Positions 52,801 through 62,556 of a DNA stretch of 64,000 bases are shown one piece after another. The translations under genes and the position numbers were made by a program. Source of the DNA: Forficula auricularia (Eukaryota > Arthropoda > Insecta > Dermaptera > Forficulidae). A model generated the notes under the pieces. The model did not search any database. It had not been told where the DNA came from and was given only the letters and a program-made list of their open reading frames with translations. The DNA lies in contig JALMQS010000887.1 of NCBI GenBank assembly GCA_024734495.1, forward strand, positions 1,391,228 through 1,455,227, written 5' to 3'. Position 1 is the first letter of the stretch, and the number at the start of each line of letters is the position of its first letter.

Positions 52801-53958
52801 TGATATAGGTTTATAATTAATTTCTTTCTTTTGCTTGGTTATCGTAGCGATTCTGGTTTGAGGAGTCTTTTTGTTTAGTTCCTGTTTCTGCGGACAGATG
52901 GCGGCTTTATGTCCGAATAAGTTACAATGGAAGCATTTATATCCTTGATGCTTTGTTGGACAAGTGTCATATACGTGTTGCTTTGACCCACAACTGCTAC
53001 ATCGTGCTGGCATTTGCCTTTTATTGCTACCTCTAGTTTCACTGATAACTGGTTGTTTGCTGTATGTTCTGTTGGTTATGCTAGGTGCTTTAGAAATAAT
53101 TTCTGAGTAAATTTTTAATTTTTCTTTAAGTTCTTTTATTGTTTTTGCTCCATATAATATCGTTTTATTGTGGCTGTTGTCCTGTATGCCATCTAGTATA
53201 TATTCTATCAGCGCTTCGTCTTCTAAATTCCCTCTGCTTGCTAGCTCTCTCATAATTAGGAAATATTCGTATACGTGTTCGCCTCTTTGCAATTTTCTCC
53301 TAGCTAGCTGCTTGTGAATATCCGCGCTGTTTACTCGTAATGAAAATTCTTCTAATAATGCTTCTTTTAATTTTCCCCACGTATTAATGTGTCGCTCACT
53401 TTCAATGAATAATCTAGCTAGCCCCGTTATTAGTCGTCTGCCAAAGTTAAATAATTGTAGGCTACTCCAGCTTTGAATATTTGCCTCTGTTTCTATGTCT
53501 TGTACCCATTTTTCTATTGGATAGTTATCCGTTCCGTTGAATTTCTTTAATAATGGCTCTATATCTCGAAAGTCGATTGTACTGTGTTCGTTGATTCTAT
53601 TTTCTACTGTTCTGTCTTTAATATAACTTCCGTCTCCTATGGATTCTATTGAGATATCAGTTTTGATCAGCATGTTCCAAATTTTATTAATTAATTGGTA
53701 TTTATTGCTATGAGTCACTCCTAATATTTTTCCAAATGCATTTAATGTGTCATTGTCTAGTTTAGTTAAGAATTCTGTTTTTTCTTGGTAAGGTACTGAC
53801 CCCTTCTCGAATTCAAAACCTGGGAATTTCTTTATTTTTTCCCTTCTATTCCTTACTCCTATTTCGTCGTACAGTAGGTAGTGTAGATTCTTTATTACAT
53901 CTTCATCTGCTTCCCCAATTCGTTTAGCTACGTCTGGTGTATCTTTTAGCATTGGCAT
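49813..53958 (-). CDS. Gag-Pol polyprotein of the Ty3/gypsy element (1381 aa)
   Basis: One uninterrupted frame encodes Gag and Pol fused. Gag (about 1-318) forms particles. Two CCHC knuckles follow (C320-C333 and C342-C355, both CX2CX4HX4C). The protease active site is LIDTGAS (394-400). The reverse transcriptase spans about 553-735, with LDLKNGFFH near 642 and YMDD at 705-708. RNase H (about 846-965) has HTDAS near 852, YELEVLA near 894 and TDCSAF near 921. The integrase has an H-H-C-C zinc domain (H1040, H1044, C1075, C1078) and the triad D1107, D1166, E1202 with 35 residues between the last two. The C-terminal tail has a GPYRI motif near 1336. No chromodomain is evident. Translation starts at the first ATG, 362 bp after the 5' LTR. 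A single-frame gag-pol occurs in several gypsy lineages; the clade was not determined. Confidence 0.95.
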   Translation of the reverse strand: MPMLKDTPDVAKRIGEADEDVIKNLHYLLYDEIGVRNRREKIKKFPGFEFEKGSVPYQEKTEFLTKLDNDTLNAFGKILGVTHSNKYQLINKIWNMLIKTDISIESIGDGSYIKDRTVENRINEHSTIDFRDIEPLLKKFNGTDNYPIEKWVQDIETEANIQSWSSLQLFNFGRRLITGLARLFIESERHINTWGKLKEALLEEFSLRVNSADIHKQLARRKLQRGEHVYEYFLIMRELASRGNLEDEALIEYILDGIQDNSHNKTILYGAKTIKELKEKLKIYSEIISKAPSITNRTYSKQPVISETRGSNKRQMPARCSSCGSKQHVYDTCPTKHQGYKCFHCNLFGHKAAICPQKQELNKKTPQTRIATITKQKKEINYKPISMGNETVNALIDTGASLSLINGSTYKKIGSPQLISSNITLNGFARSRAETKGYFKTIIRIDGEEFNVTFYVVSDDLMKEQAILGIDLTEQAEIKINREGISINKRREDVEELSIFNIDIAEENTINIDSRVKSETRGAIMQMITDYTPKRIKSTNIKMKLILKDEEPIYFSPRRLPFSERKILDDQVTEWLEQGIIEPCQSEYASQAVIVKKKNGAYRVCFDFRKINDKIIKDRYPLPLIEDQLDRLQRARYFSTLDLKNGFFHVEMDEESKKYTAFVTHNGHYQFCKVPFGLCNSPAIFQRFINTIFQDLIAKNMVLPYMDDLIIPSENEDEAVERLKTVVARAEEYGLEINWKKCQFVKTNVEFLGHQIENGKLFPSEFKVKAIAKFPEPKTIKQVQSYLGLSGYFRKFIPFYSIIAKPLSNLLKKEQKFQFGPQEKEAFDQLKKALINKPVLKIYDQEGEIELHTDASIDGYGSILLQKSLDDNHFHPVYYFSKKTTDTERKLSSYELEVLAVINSLKKLRVYLLGRHFKIITDCSAFQKTMYKKDLSAKIARWAILLSDFDYTIEHRIGKRMPHVDALSRNPIMFINTSIVKNISERQDEDDRIKAIKEILKKQPYEDYLLKDNVLYIIKDNQELLVLPERMQDEIIKAAHEQGHFSVRKTEDLINKEYYIHKAREKIEQIIRNCVPCILANRKQGKKEGFLHPLHKESTPLHTYHIDHIGPLESTNKNYKHILVVIDAFTKFVWLYPTKSTTTKEVIQKLDAQKKIFGSPSNIISDKGTAFTSQEFKDYCHTENINHFLITAGLPRANGQVERINAIIIPVLTKLSLDNPSQWYRHIDTVQRVINSTYQRSIGTTPFQLLTGVKLKMPTEIKIKEAIEEEVVKTFQKERHKLREQAKEQIVKIQQENRQTYDPKRCAPRQYEVGGLVAIKRTQVGPGSKLKPKFLGPYRIIRKKMNDTYDVKKEAFTEGPIFTSTCAEYMKPWSLECNQDK

Positions 53959-54320
53959 GATTGTGTGGTGGTCTTATTAGTGATAAGAGGGGTAGGTGTA
54001 CAGGTGAGTAACCGTTGACCCTTACCTTGGTGTAATCCTTTTACGGCTGCTCTGGTTCTGCTGTTATCCACGAGTGGCGCTGCCGTCGTCGTGTTGTCTG
54101 GCCTTCGCTTGATCGCCTCAGTCGATAGCCGCTGCTGCTGCCTGCTACGTCGCCTGCCTTCGCTCGTCGCTTGGCTGCCGGGCGCGCTAAATGTGTTTGC
54201 CCGCGCAAAAACGGTCGGTGCCTCGAGGCGAGTCGAGACAAACCTCCTCGGGTCCGAACCGAGATGGTCCAGCTCCGTCCGATAAAGCCTTTAACGAATC
54301 CGCGGCCGAGCCCCCAAATT
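53959..54320 (-). other. Gypsy leader and primer binding site
   Basis: TGGGGGCTCGGCCGCGG begins a few bases after the 5' LTR on the minus strand. It matches the tRNA-Pro-type primer site TGGGGGCTCG at ten leading bases, with partial match beyond. The rest of the leader is GC-rich, unlike the coding region. Short frames in it (e.g. 54041-54241) are probably not translated products. Confidence 0.7.
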
Positions 54321-54917
54321 TATAGGAAATAATCCCGATGATGGATGAAGATGAGTTTTTGACTCGAAAGGCTTGATGGAAAGATATCGGAAGAGCGCCG
54401 ATGTCGTCGATTTTCTTCGGAGGTGAAAACCTCTCTTGGTGGCGTAAAGCCGTGAAATTTGCTTTCCCAAAATAAGAATTGGCCCGGAGGCTTGTGAAAA
54501 ATGCTTTTTTAAAATAAGAAATTGGCCGGAGGCCGTGAAAAATGCTTTCAACAAAATAAATGGCACAAGGCCCGAAATTTATTACTTCTTCGTGGTTACA
54601 AGATTTCGTACAGCTTTGTTCTTCAATCGTTCCAAAGTCGACAGGCGAACTCTTGGAGAGCGTAAAACAGCTCTTCACACAGTGAGGGCTGAATTGCAAC
54701 TGCCTCGCTAATTACGGCTTCGCTTCTTTTATAGCCGCCGATTTAATTGGTAATTAAGGTGATTGGTTGATAATTTTCCCTAGATCGCGCTCGATTAATT
54801 ATAAAAAGGCGTGGTCTTCTTCTTCGCTAATTAGTCTTTCATAAGCCACGAATCGATTAACATCGAAAAATAAATTACATTTCTAATTGAAAAAAAAGCA
54901 GAAAATCGATCCCTACA
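54321..54917 (-). repeat. Ty3/gypsy 5' LTR
   Basis: 597 bp, near-identical to 48803-49399. On the minus strand TATAAAA (54727-54733) is followed about 40 bp on by TTCAG, a possible initiator, so transcription would start in the first half of the LTR. AATAAA lies at 54578-54583. The 170-codon minus-strand frame at 54187-54699 reads across the LTR into the leader and is not protein-like. Confidence 0.93.
54727..54733 (-). promoter_or_regulatory. Probable TATA box of the gypsy LTR
   Basis: TATAAAA on the minus strand in the 5' LTR (also present in the 3' LTR), upstream of a TTCAG initiator-like word. A second AT-rich TATA-like site (TTTTTATAATT) lies near 54800. Confidence 0.55.
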
Positions 54918-55434
54918 GGTATATTCATATAAATTCTTTAATTATATGTCAAATCTAATACACAAATCGAACATGATCCTTCTTTTCAAATGCAAATACA
55001 ATTACAAATAAAAAAATGGATTATGAGCGAAAATAAACAAATGAAGGTTGTTGGGATTTGGATCACTATAAACGGCTAAAGCCTCAAACATGTCCGCTGA
55101 GACGTCAGAATTAATGGAGTGTATATTGTACTTGTTCACACTTGAGACTAATTTCAGTATAGATCCTTTTCTTGGAAAATATTATTTTAACTATACATCC
55201 AACAATTTTGATTAGATTCTCCAAGATTTGGTTTTAGAATTTGAATAACAAACAAACCTAATTATTTCAATAAATTGTTATCTAAACTAGAAAGTAAAAA
55301 ACATCAAAATAGGATCAAACATAGGGTAAAATATTGCTCAACATCACTATAAATTAATTAGTCTCAAAACTACTTTGACAAATCTACTTGACCACGTTCG
55401 ATATATTGAAAGCTGTAAATGCCAAACATAGTTT
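54918..55434. other. Non-coding AT-rich stretch
   Basis: It begins with the GGTA duplication of the gypsy element. Nothing else recognised. Confidence 0.4.
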
Positions 55435-55852
55435 ATTTTTCTATGAAAATCAAAAATTCAGGCCACAGGGGGAACCTTTGTATAGATTTCAAATTTTTTT
55501 CGAAGGTGTCAAAGTTACATATTTTTGCTTTATATCAAAACAAAAACCATATTTGGTCTCTCTAATTACTCTTATATTAGAATTGATAAAAATATCTTGG
55601 GAATTAATATTTTATTTTTCTATGAAAATCAAAAAGTCAGACCACAGGGGGAGGGCTTTTTACATATTTCAGATTTTTTCGAGGGTGTCAATGTTAAATT
55701 TTTTCGCTTTATCTATTTCTAATCGTAAACAAGAGATAAAAAGAAATAATAAATAAATTGTTAGTTTCTCATTATATTTTTTGTTTAGTTAGGCCAAATT
55801 TCTTGCTTCAATTAGTTATGAAGCTTCGCGGCCCACAGTTTGGGAACCTCTG
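55435..55852. mobile_element. hAT remnant with ~180-bp tandem repeat, right end intact
   Basis: The right end is the complement of CAGAGGTTCCCAAACTGTGG followed by GCCGCGAAGC, a classic hAT terminus. No left end was found, so it is truncated or the left end has decayed. Inside, TATGAAAATCAAAAA starts units at 55441 and 55621 (period 180), with GGCCACAGGGGGAACCTTTG and TTTCGARGGTGTCAA blocks. These resemble the units in 39313-40168. The plus-strand frames at 55388-55756 are products of the repeat. Confidence 0.65.
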
Positions 55853-57289
55853 AGCTAAGTCATTATCACAAAATACAATGTCTGTCGTTCGAAAAATAAA
55901 AATAACCATTAAATACATATCATTAGACCATTTGGGAAAAAAATACTTCCGATACCGGGGGTCGCTTGATATTAAGGGTCTCGAGGATTCACCCTCCCTC
56001 AACGGGCCTAAACACGGGGGATCACTAAGGAATATTTTAGAGGTCGGAGTGAAAATGGGGATAGAAAGACCTATATTGGAGTATTTCCCTCAGATAATGA
56101 AAAAATTGGATTAGGGTCTTTTATAGAAGTTGACATATAATAGGATGGAATTGAGTGAAGGGGGATGAATGCTTCAAACCCTTCTAAGGACTGTATACCT
56201 GCTCAATGGGGATATTGCAAATATTAAACTGAAAGATGGTTAGCTCTGGAATATACCAAACAGCGCGAAATAAGGGAATTGTCAGCTCATATCTGCTGCA
56301 AATAGTGAAAAATGTATCTTTAGTCGATGGGGAGCTTGTTATCCTCTCGTCAGAACACGTGTGCTGCAAACTTAACACGGTTGTCTTGGTTTCCCCTTTC
56401 GCATAGCATATCCAATCAGCGCGGTTTTCTACCCTCTTGGGAATTCCCTATATCCGAGGTAATTTGTGCATCATTTTATGGTTATCTCAGTACCTGGCCT
56501 GTCTTTTGCACAACCAGGTCGAATCTCGAAGGGCTTGACAATTTCGATTCTAATTTCATTTCCCTACCCCTTCTTTCTCTTTTCCCCTACTTGCTGCGTA
56601 TGGAATGTTATCTCTCCAATTTGCTAGTTCCTCACTTTATTTAAAGAGTTAAACATGGGGAAACGCTTTTCGGTATTTTTTTTAACCATTTCAAATATAC
56701 AAAGTAAATATTTATATTTAATTATAGTGAATATGTCATTTTTATTTAAACACAATTATACACTTAGATAGTAGGTATGTACGTACCATATACCTATATA
56801 ATATATAAAGAAAAAAATGTATTTTAAGTTTGTTAAATCTTTTTTTCTGCTTATTCAATTGAAATGCTGAGATTAAAAAAAACATAGTTCGTAGAAACTT
56901 TTGTTCGAAATAAATAAGGGAAAATTTACTAATTAAATTATTAATATTTTATAGCAGCCTAGCTTCATTTAATTTAATTAGTAACACATTATTCCTTCCT
57001 TTGTTTTGTCCTCTATCATGATAGCTCAAAAAGCTCCAAGGAAATTACATTTAAAACATACAGCATATTTTAAAGAAATATTTTTACAATACATTTTTTA
57101 ATATGTATTAATAATATAATTATAAATAAAATTTAATTGTTATTTTGCTAAAAGTAGAAATTTTTAAAAAATGCTCAATCAATTTTCAAAATTTAAAAAC
57201 TCTTTTAAATTCGGTTTAAATTAATAAGAACCTGTAAATTTAATTGAAAAGTTTTTAATTTTTTTTAATTTTAATAACATATATATATA
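55853..57289. other. Non-coding stretch with a mixed-composition island
   Basis: 55950-56650 is less AT-rich and not visibly repetitive. It has a 105-codon plus-strand frame (56327-56644) with no recognisable domain. A host exon or regulatory region is possible but unsupported. 56650-57290 is AT-rich without features. Confidence 0.35.
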
Positions 57290-57757
57290 TTTTTTTGTTT
57301 ATTGGGCCTCCGAGGCCTCCGAGGAGCGAGGCCGCCTATTACAAAGACAAAAGACATTACACAAATTTATTTACAAACTTTTCACACTTTCAGTTTCAGA
57401 ACAAATTAATTCAGATTCAGAGCGGGTGGCTGAGAGAGCCAGGATTAATCCTGACTCACATTTAACATTTCTTTTTTTTTTTTTTTATATTTACAAAAAA
57501 TAATCATACGCCACCCGCTCTATATGTTCTTCTGCTTAAAGTGTAAAAATTAAGGAGAGATCCCCTCATCGCCCTATATGTCAAATTGTTTATTGTTTTT
57601 TGGGATATACCCAGGGCGATGAGGGACTCCACCGCTTTATGCCACCACACTCCCTTCCACGAGAGTGTGATGGCCTCGACCCTGACCGAGCCCGCCCCGA
57701 CGCCAAATCGCTCCGCAATATTATCCTCCTGACTGGAGTTGCCCCTATATTTTTCTA
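57290..57757 (-). mobile_element. R1-like LINE 3' end, truncated
   Basis: On the minus strand a coding tail (57504-57743) is followed by a 3' UTR of about 210 bp. The UTR ends GGCGGCCTCGCTCCTCGGAG, then CCCAATAAACAAAAAAATAT, a polyadenylation signal and A-rich tail. The 5' side is cut at about 57758 by the long-inverted-repeat MITE, and no more of the LINE is found beyond it. Confidence 0.6.
57504..57743 (-). pseudogene. C-terminal fragment of a LINE reverse-transcriptase protein
   Basis: An open frame without a start codon encodes about 79 residues and stops at 57504-57506 (TGA). Phrases ITLSWKGVWWHKAVESLIAL and GISQKTINNLTYRAMRGSLL resemble the extreme C-terminus of R1-clade LINE ORF2 proteins, downstream of the reverse transcriptase domain. 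The frame is open to the edge of the inserted MITE near 57758. The polymerase and endonuclease domains are gone. The family assignment rests on remembered sequence character and could be wrong; a protein search would settle it. Confidence 0.5.
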
Positions 57758-58417
57758 TTAGGGTAGTCCTTATTTTTGTGTATTTTCCGATTTTTACGCA
57801 GACATGGACTCATATGGTTTGAAATAAATAAAAAAAAATATCCCCCAAGATTCAAGTCTCTATCTCAATTATAACCTGTGCCCCCAGCGATGTATTAGTT
57901 TCCCATCTAAATAACATGGGGTATTTGACAGTGAAAGGTCAATTTTTTATTCCGGCCAAAGTAATGGTTCAAAAAAATGGAAACTCTGTAGACTTTATCC
58001 TTATTATAGTAGCTATCCCTCAGAATTTTAAGTTTTTAGTTATTATAATTTTGGGGTCTATAACTTAATAACACTAAGATATAGAAGTATTATATCTAGC
58101 TGTAACTCCAAAATTATAATAATAATAAAACTTGAGCAAGATGCGAGGTAGGTTTCACAAAAAAAGAAATAAAACAAAATTGGGTTTTGAATTCGATATA
58201 TTTCGGAGGTGAATTATAATAGATAAAAATCTGTAATAATTCTGATGAATAGCTAGTATTAAAAGGATAAAGTCTACAGAGTTTTAAATTTTTTGAACAA
58301 TTAGTTTGGCCGGAATATAAAATTGATTGATTGGGGGATATTTTTTTATATATTTCGAACCATATGAGCACTTATCTGCGTAAAAATTCGAAAATACCCA
58401 AAATAAGGACCACCTTA
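57758..58417. mobile_element. Long-inverted-repeat MITE (AGGGTGGTCCTTATTT), copy 2
   Basis: It shares with 33042-33675 the AGGGTAGTCCTTATTTT end, CTCATATGGTTTGAAATAAA, GTGCCCCCAGCGATGTA and the complement blocks in the right arm, ending CAAAATAAGGACCACCTTA. The right arm is disrupted at 58117-58205 by a fragment of the GTGAAACCTACC foldback family. No clear target duplication. Confidence 0.75.
58117..58205. repeat. GTGAAACCTACC foldback fragment (nested)
   Basis: AATAAAACTTGAGCAAGATG, GCGAGGTAGGTTTCACAA and GAATTCGATATATTTCGG are the inverted equivalent of 35150-35240. The fragment includes the GAAATATATCGAATTC side of the hammerhead-like motif but not the CTGATGA box. Confidence 0.65.
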
Positions 58418-60349
58418 ATATACATATAAATTATATATTTTTGATATATACTTGTGTATGTTTATTTGAATCAAGCAGAGGACAACCTCTTTGTTTCTCT
58501 TTATGAATCTGTAAATTCATTTAATATATTTATTTAGGCAGAGGTACTCCAATAAGTATGTGAGTCCCAATCGAGGTTGGTCACTTATTTTTTATTCTGA
58601 TTAGTTTTTCATTATTATTAGGTGTTAAATATAACTTGAGAAAATTATATAACTATTTTTATTTTTTATTTAGGTTTCATATTATTCTAAATTTCTGGCC
58701 TCTCTTCAATACAAATGCCCAGGGACGCCATAAAGAATCTATTATGTACCTATGCTATGTCCATATACCAGAATTCGATCGAAGTCGTATATATTCCATC
58801 ATACTGTTTGTTATTGCCTCCATTAGATTGGTCATTGTGGCATAAAACTGTACAACATAATTATGAAAGCTTGTCTGACATTTTCATTCTATTTTCTACT
58901 ATAATAAATTATTTTAAAATTCTATTCCGGCAATTTGTTATCCTTGTTTGTTTTTTTTTTTGTTTTTATTAATTCAATTGTTCGTATAATGTATGTAGAT
59001 TTGATCGGGGCATAATTTATGTTCTACGCTTATAATGCTAGAGAAGGCTAGTAACAATAGTAAATGATGATTCTAGATTTGAACTTAATGTGGTGTTTTT
59101 CATTAGAATAACTTTAGGCTAAGTGCTAACTGAGCCTCAATTGAAACCTTTTAACGATACTAATTCTCTTGGTTAATGGCAATAGAGAGAAATGCAGCCC
59201 CCGGGTTATACATGAAACTAGCAGCAAGACAATCGTCCACACAGGGAATGATAAAAGCTCAGCTAACATCAGGTTACACGAATAGATTCGATTTCTACTT
59301 TTACTTTTTTTATTTAACTTGATTTCTGTGTCTGACCAAAATTCTAGAAAGGCCTGATGTGTTCGGTTTGGTGATTTGAACGAAAATCTTGTTGTGATAT
59401 TTCAAACAGAAAACTTTTAAATATAATTTCACTGAGAATTATAATTTCTAAGTTATCAGTACTTCAGTCAAACAGAAGAGTAGAGAAAAATCGCATACTA
59501 ATATTTATCTTATGCATCCATTAAAATTACAAGTTTGAAATTAGTATTAGAATTAAAAATTTGGAACAATAACTTTTAAGAGAGACCATAATATGGCCTG
59601 GATAAAATCTTGTAATAGAATATTGACACGATTCTTGAAAAAAAAAATATAGTAGAGGGGTATTTTCGGCTGTTTAATTTCAACTAAAATCTTGCTGTAT
59701 TCTGTGAGCCTTGGACAAGGTGGTTAAGACACGCCTTATTTATATTTCTTTTCCTTTCTTTTGGAATAATTTAATTTTTTTATTTATTTTTTTTATTAAT
59801 ATGTATGTATGTAAATGTAATGTATAAATTAATTCATATTTATTAAGAATTGAAACAAATTTCGGCGGCATTTTCTTTTCTGATTGGCTGGCCAGGTTCA
59901 TTTATTTTTGGCTTTTCTGCCTTTCTCGGTTTTCTATGGCATGAACCTCCCAGAAGAAAAAAAAACATTTACGAAACAGCAATAAAAAATTTCAAAAGAA
60001 TAGAGTTAAGGCAAAAAAGAAGGCGATGTTATAGCATAAAAAGGAGTGTATGGGAACCTTGGACCCTTGTGGGCCTTCCCTATGACACGCCTTATTTATT
60101 TATTTATTTGTATATATCTTTCCCTTTCATTTGGAATAATTCAAAAATGTCTGACCAGATTTGTTAAAAATTTACTTAATTATTTCTATTAATTATATAC
60201 TCGAAATATATTTCTTTTAAATATATAAATATATTATAATATAACATTATTATTATTATTAAAAGTATTAGATATATTTTAATTTTATAATGTTAATTGT
60301 TAAAGATATTTTTCAAGAATCGGAACTCTCTACGATCTAAATAATAAAA
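58418..60349. other. Non-coding stretch with short repeats
   Basis: 58455-58510 holds the third copy of the short GAATCAAGCAGAGGACAACC repeat. About 59700-59770 and 60070-60140 share a diverged direct repeat (GACACGCCTTATTTAT, then TTTGGAATAATT). 59080-59300 is a less AT-rich patch. The 105-codon plus-strand frame at 59850-60167 resembles nothing known. Confidence 0.4.
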
Positions 60350-60934
60350 GTTTTTAAGGAATTTGGTGTGGTACTGGGTGAAACATTTTTTAAATTATTG
60401 GTTAAAAAATATCTTAATGTGAAACCTACAAAATATTTTTTATCCAATAATTTAGATAATAAAATATAATAACCCCATATTAAATTGAAAGTTTTTGCCG
60501 AGAGTAGCAGAATTTTTATATATTGAAGGAGACAATAAAGAGTGTGTCTTCTGCTGGAATTATAAATTTTATTTATTTATAACGATTTATAGTCTCGTTA
60601 TAAATAAATAAAATTTATAATTCCAGCAGAAGACACACTCTTTTATTGTCTCCTTCAACCCCATAATAATTAAAACTTAATATTACTTTTTGATAGTTTA
60701 ATTAATATAATACTAAGATTTTAAAATAATACCAACACATATTTTTCATTTTCGGAAATAGATCCAATGATACAGGTACCTATAAAATTATTGGATAAAA
60801 AATACTTGGTAGGTTTCAGATTAATCTTACACAGTCTTCACAATCATCTTAATGTGAAACCTACCAAGTATTTTTTATCCAATAATTTTAAAAAAATGTT
60901 TCGCCAAGTACCAAGATCAAATTCCTTAAAAACC
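60350..60934. mobile_element. Foldback of the GTGAAACCTACC family, copy 3
   Basis: The left end GTTTTTAAGGAATTTGGTGT and the right end are complementary. AAATTATTGGATAAAAAATA and GTGAAACCTACCAAGTATTT recur as inverted pairs on both sides, so each half also folds on itself. The M1 element at 60480-60656 is nested inside with its own 9-bp duplication. The 82-codon frame at 60767-61015 overlaps the right arm and is not a gene. Confidence 0.7.
60480..60656. mobile_element. Family M1 foldback element, copy 2
   Basis: It begins TTAAATTGAAAGTTTTTGCC, contains the GAGAGTAGCAGAATTTTTAT left block, a GAAGGAGACAATAAAGAG arm and its complement, and ends TTTTATTGTCTCCTTC. AACCCCATA lies at 60471-60479 and 60657-60665, a perfect 9-bp duplication. 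Confidence 0.85.
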
Positions 60935-60983
60935 AGGTACCTATACGTCAAAATAATGATCTTTAAAATTCGGCTATCTAGCT

Positions 60984-61260
60984 CAGTGGATTTTAAACTA
61001 TGGGTTGCGACCTAAAATTGTCTCGCTAAACATATTCTTTGGGTGTCGTTAGAAAAATATTTTACAAACATTTATTTTTAATAAGTTTATAAATATATTT
61101 TAAACATAAAATTAAATAAGATTTGTTTCCAAGTTATATAAAAAAAAGCCACTTCAACCACTTTATTTGTAAACACACCTGTAATGTTATGATTTAGACA
61201 CCTGTTAATTAAAAACAAACAAAAAATTCCTAATTTTAATATAATATATTAATATTTGCT
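60984..61260 (+). repeat. hAT left-end remnant
   Basis: CAGTGGATTTTAAACTATGG followed by GTTGCGACC matches the common hAT terminus CAGTGGTTCTCAAACT..GGGTCGCGACC. ATCTAGCT precedes it, similar to hAT target sites elsewhere in the window. No right end was found, so the element is truncated; the boundary at 61260 is a guess. Confidence 0.45.
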
Positions 61261-61305
61261 ATTAGTGGGTTTTAAAATTAAAAAACCAATTAAAAATAAA
61301 AGTGA

Positions 61306-62556
61306 AAACAATGCAAACAAACTGAATCGTTACAACAAGCTCTAAACAACTATTACAAACTCCGACTCAAGTATTCGACTGCCAACAAAAATATCTTCTT
61401 CAACAAAACCTGCCTGTCCAAAAATTTGACTCCAAGATACGTCCAGATCAAGATTAAAACCAAATCATCGCTCGCTTCAAAAATCATCGAGAAATCAACA
61501 AAAAATTGGGTAAGATTAGAATTAAATAAATGGTACAATATCAGGGATACACTCAAACTGTATTTATACAATACCCACACTCGGCTTACAAATTTATTAC
61601 ACCCTTGTGAATTTGATACAGTAGACTCTCAAGTAAGAGATAGGATAGATAGTATAATGAAAATAAAAACCGACAAAATTAATAAAAAGTTACAAAATTT
61701 AGAAAAACATAGGAATCAACAAAAAGAAAAAAATTTCAAAAATAATCCTACTAACCCAAAATTCCAATTCAACGATAGAATAAAAAACTATTCAAACACC
61801 GTTTTCACAGAAACCGAAAAGAACGTCCTGAATAAAGGTCTAAAACATTGCGTAGAAAAACCAATTAGACAAAACGAAATAGAGGACATCGCTATTAATA
61901 TGGCAGCATCGTTAATAAAAAATAGGGAAAATGACACCAACAAAACAATTTGTGCTAAAATCCTAGGACAAGAAATAGAAAAAAATAGGAACAAAATCAA
62001 TTATTCGGAAAATAAAACAATAAAATCACTAAAATCAAAAATTAAGGAAAACAATTTAACAGTAGTAAAAAGTGACAAAGGAAATTCAATAGTTATACTA
62101 GATCAAAAAATTTATAAAGAGAAAACCGAAACCTTCTTGAAAACACAAAATTTCAATCAAATTAAAAACCCAGTAAATAAATATAACAAATTAGTTAGGG
62201 ACAAAATTAAAAATTCCAAAATTTTAAACGAAAAAACCAAAATGTCGTTAATAGAAAAGAACCCAAAGTGTCCTAGATTGTATTCCCTTCCGAAAATTCA
62301 TAAATCGGAAAAACTAGACGAAATACCAATTAGACCTGTAGTAAGCTACTCAGGAGCGTGTGTAACAAAATTAGCCAAAAGCCTAAATAAAATCTTCAAA
62401 GAAAAAACTAATTTTCAACCAGATCACTCAATTTTAAATTCATTAGACTTAATAAATAAAATTAAAAACATAGATATCCCCAATAACGCAAAATTAATCT
62501 CTTTAGATATCATAAGTTTATTTACAAACGTCCCCCTTCAGAAACAAAAGACCTAG
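61306..62556 (+). pseudogene. PLE reverse transcriptase, N-terminal part
   Basis: It is open from 61306; the first ATG-like start is absent (TTG at 61426), and upstream codons (KNIFFNKTCLSKNLTPRYVQ) still look PLE-like. Motifs include NLTVVKSDKGNSIVIL, RLYSLPKIHK and PIRPVVSYSGA, and it ends in LISLDIISLFTNVP, the first catalytic aspartate block of the polymerase. In PLEs this enzyme primes DNA synthesis from an opened chromosomal end. The frame then runs into a stop at 62554-62556 because of a one-base loss in the C run at 62532-62536. The remaining polymerase continues in the next frame. The product is Lys/Asn-rich, in line with the AT-rich DNA. Confidence 0.85.

Larger units (their letters stand above)
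48803..54917 (-). mobile_element. Ty3/gypsy LTR retrotransposon, apparently complete (6115 bp)
   Basis: LTRs of 597 bp at 48803-49399 and 54321-54917 are flanked by GGTA (48799-48802 and 54918-54921). The element reads on the minus strand: 5' LTR, primer site, GC-rich leader, one gag-pol frame, purine tract, 3' LTR. The LTRs differ at one position noticed (A at 48901, G at 54419), so it inserted very recently. The reading frame has no stop and keeps all catalytic motifs. There is no envelope-like frame between pol and the 3' LTR. It is therefore a plausible active, intracellular retrotransposon. Confidence 0.96.

Noticed and set aside
56327..56644. 105-codon frame
   Set aside because: Longest unexplained frame in its area, but no domain, signal peptide or splice context could be recognised.
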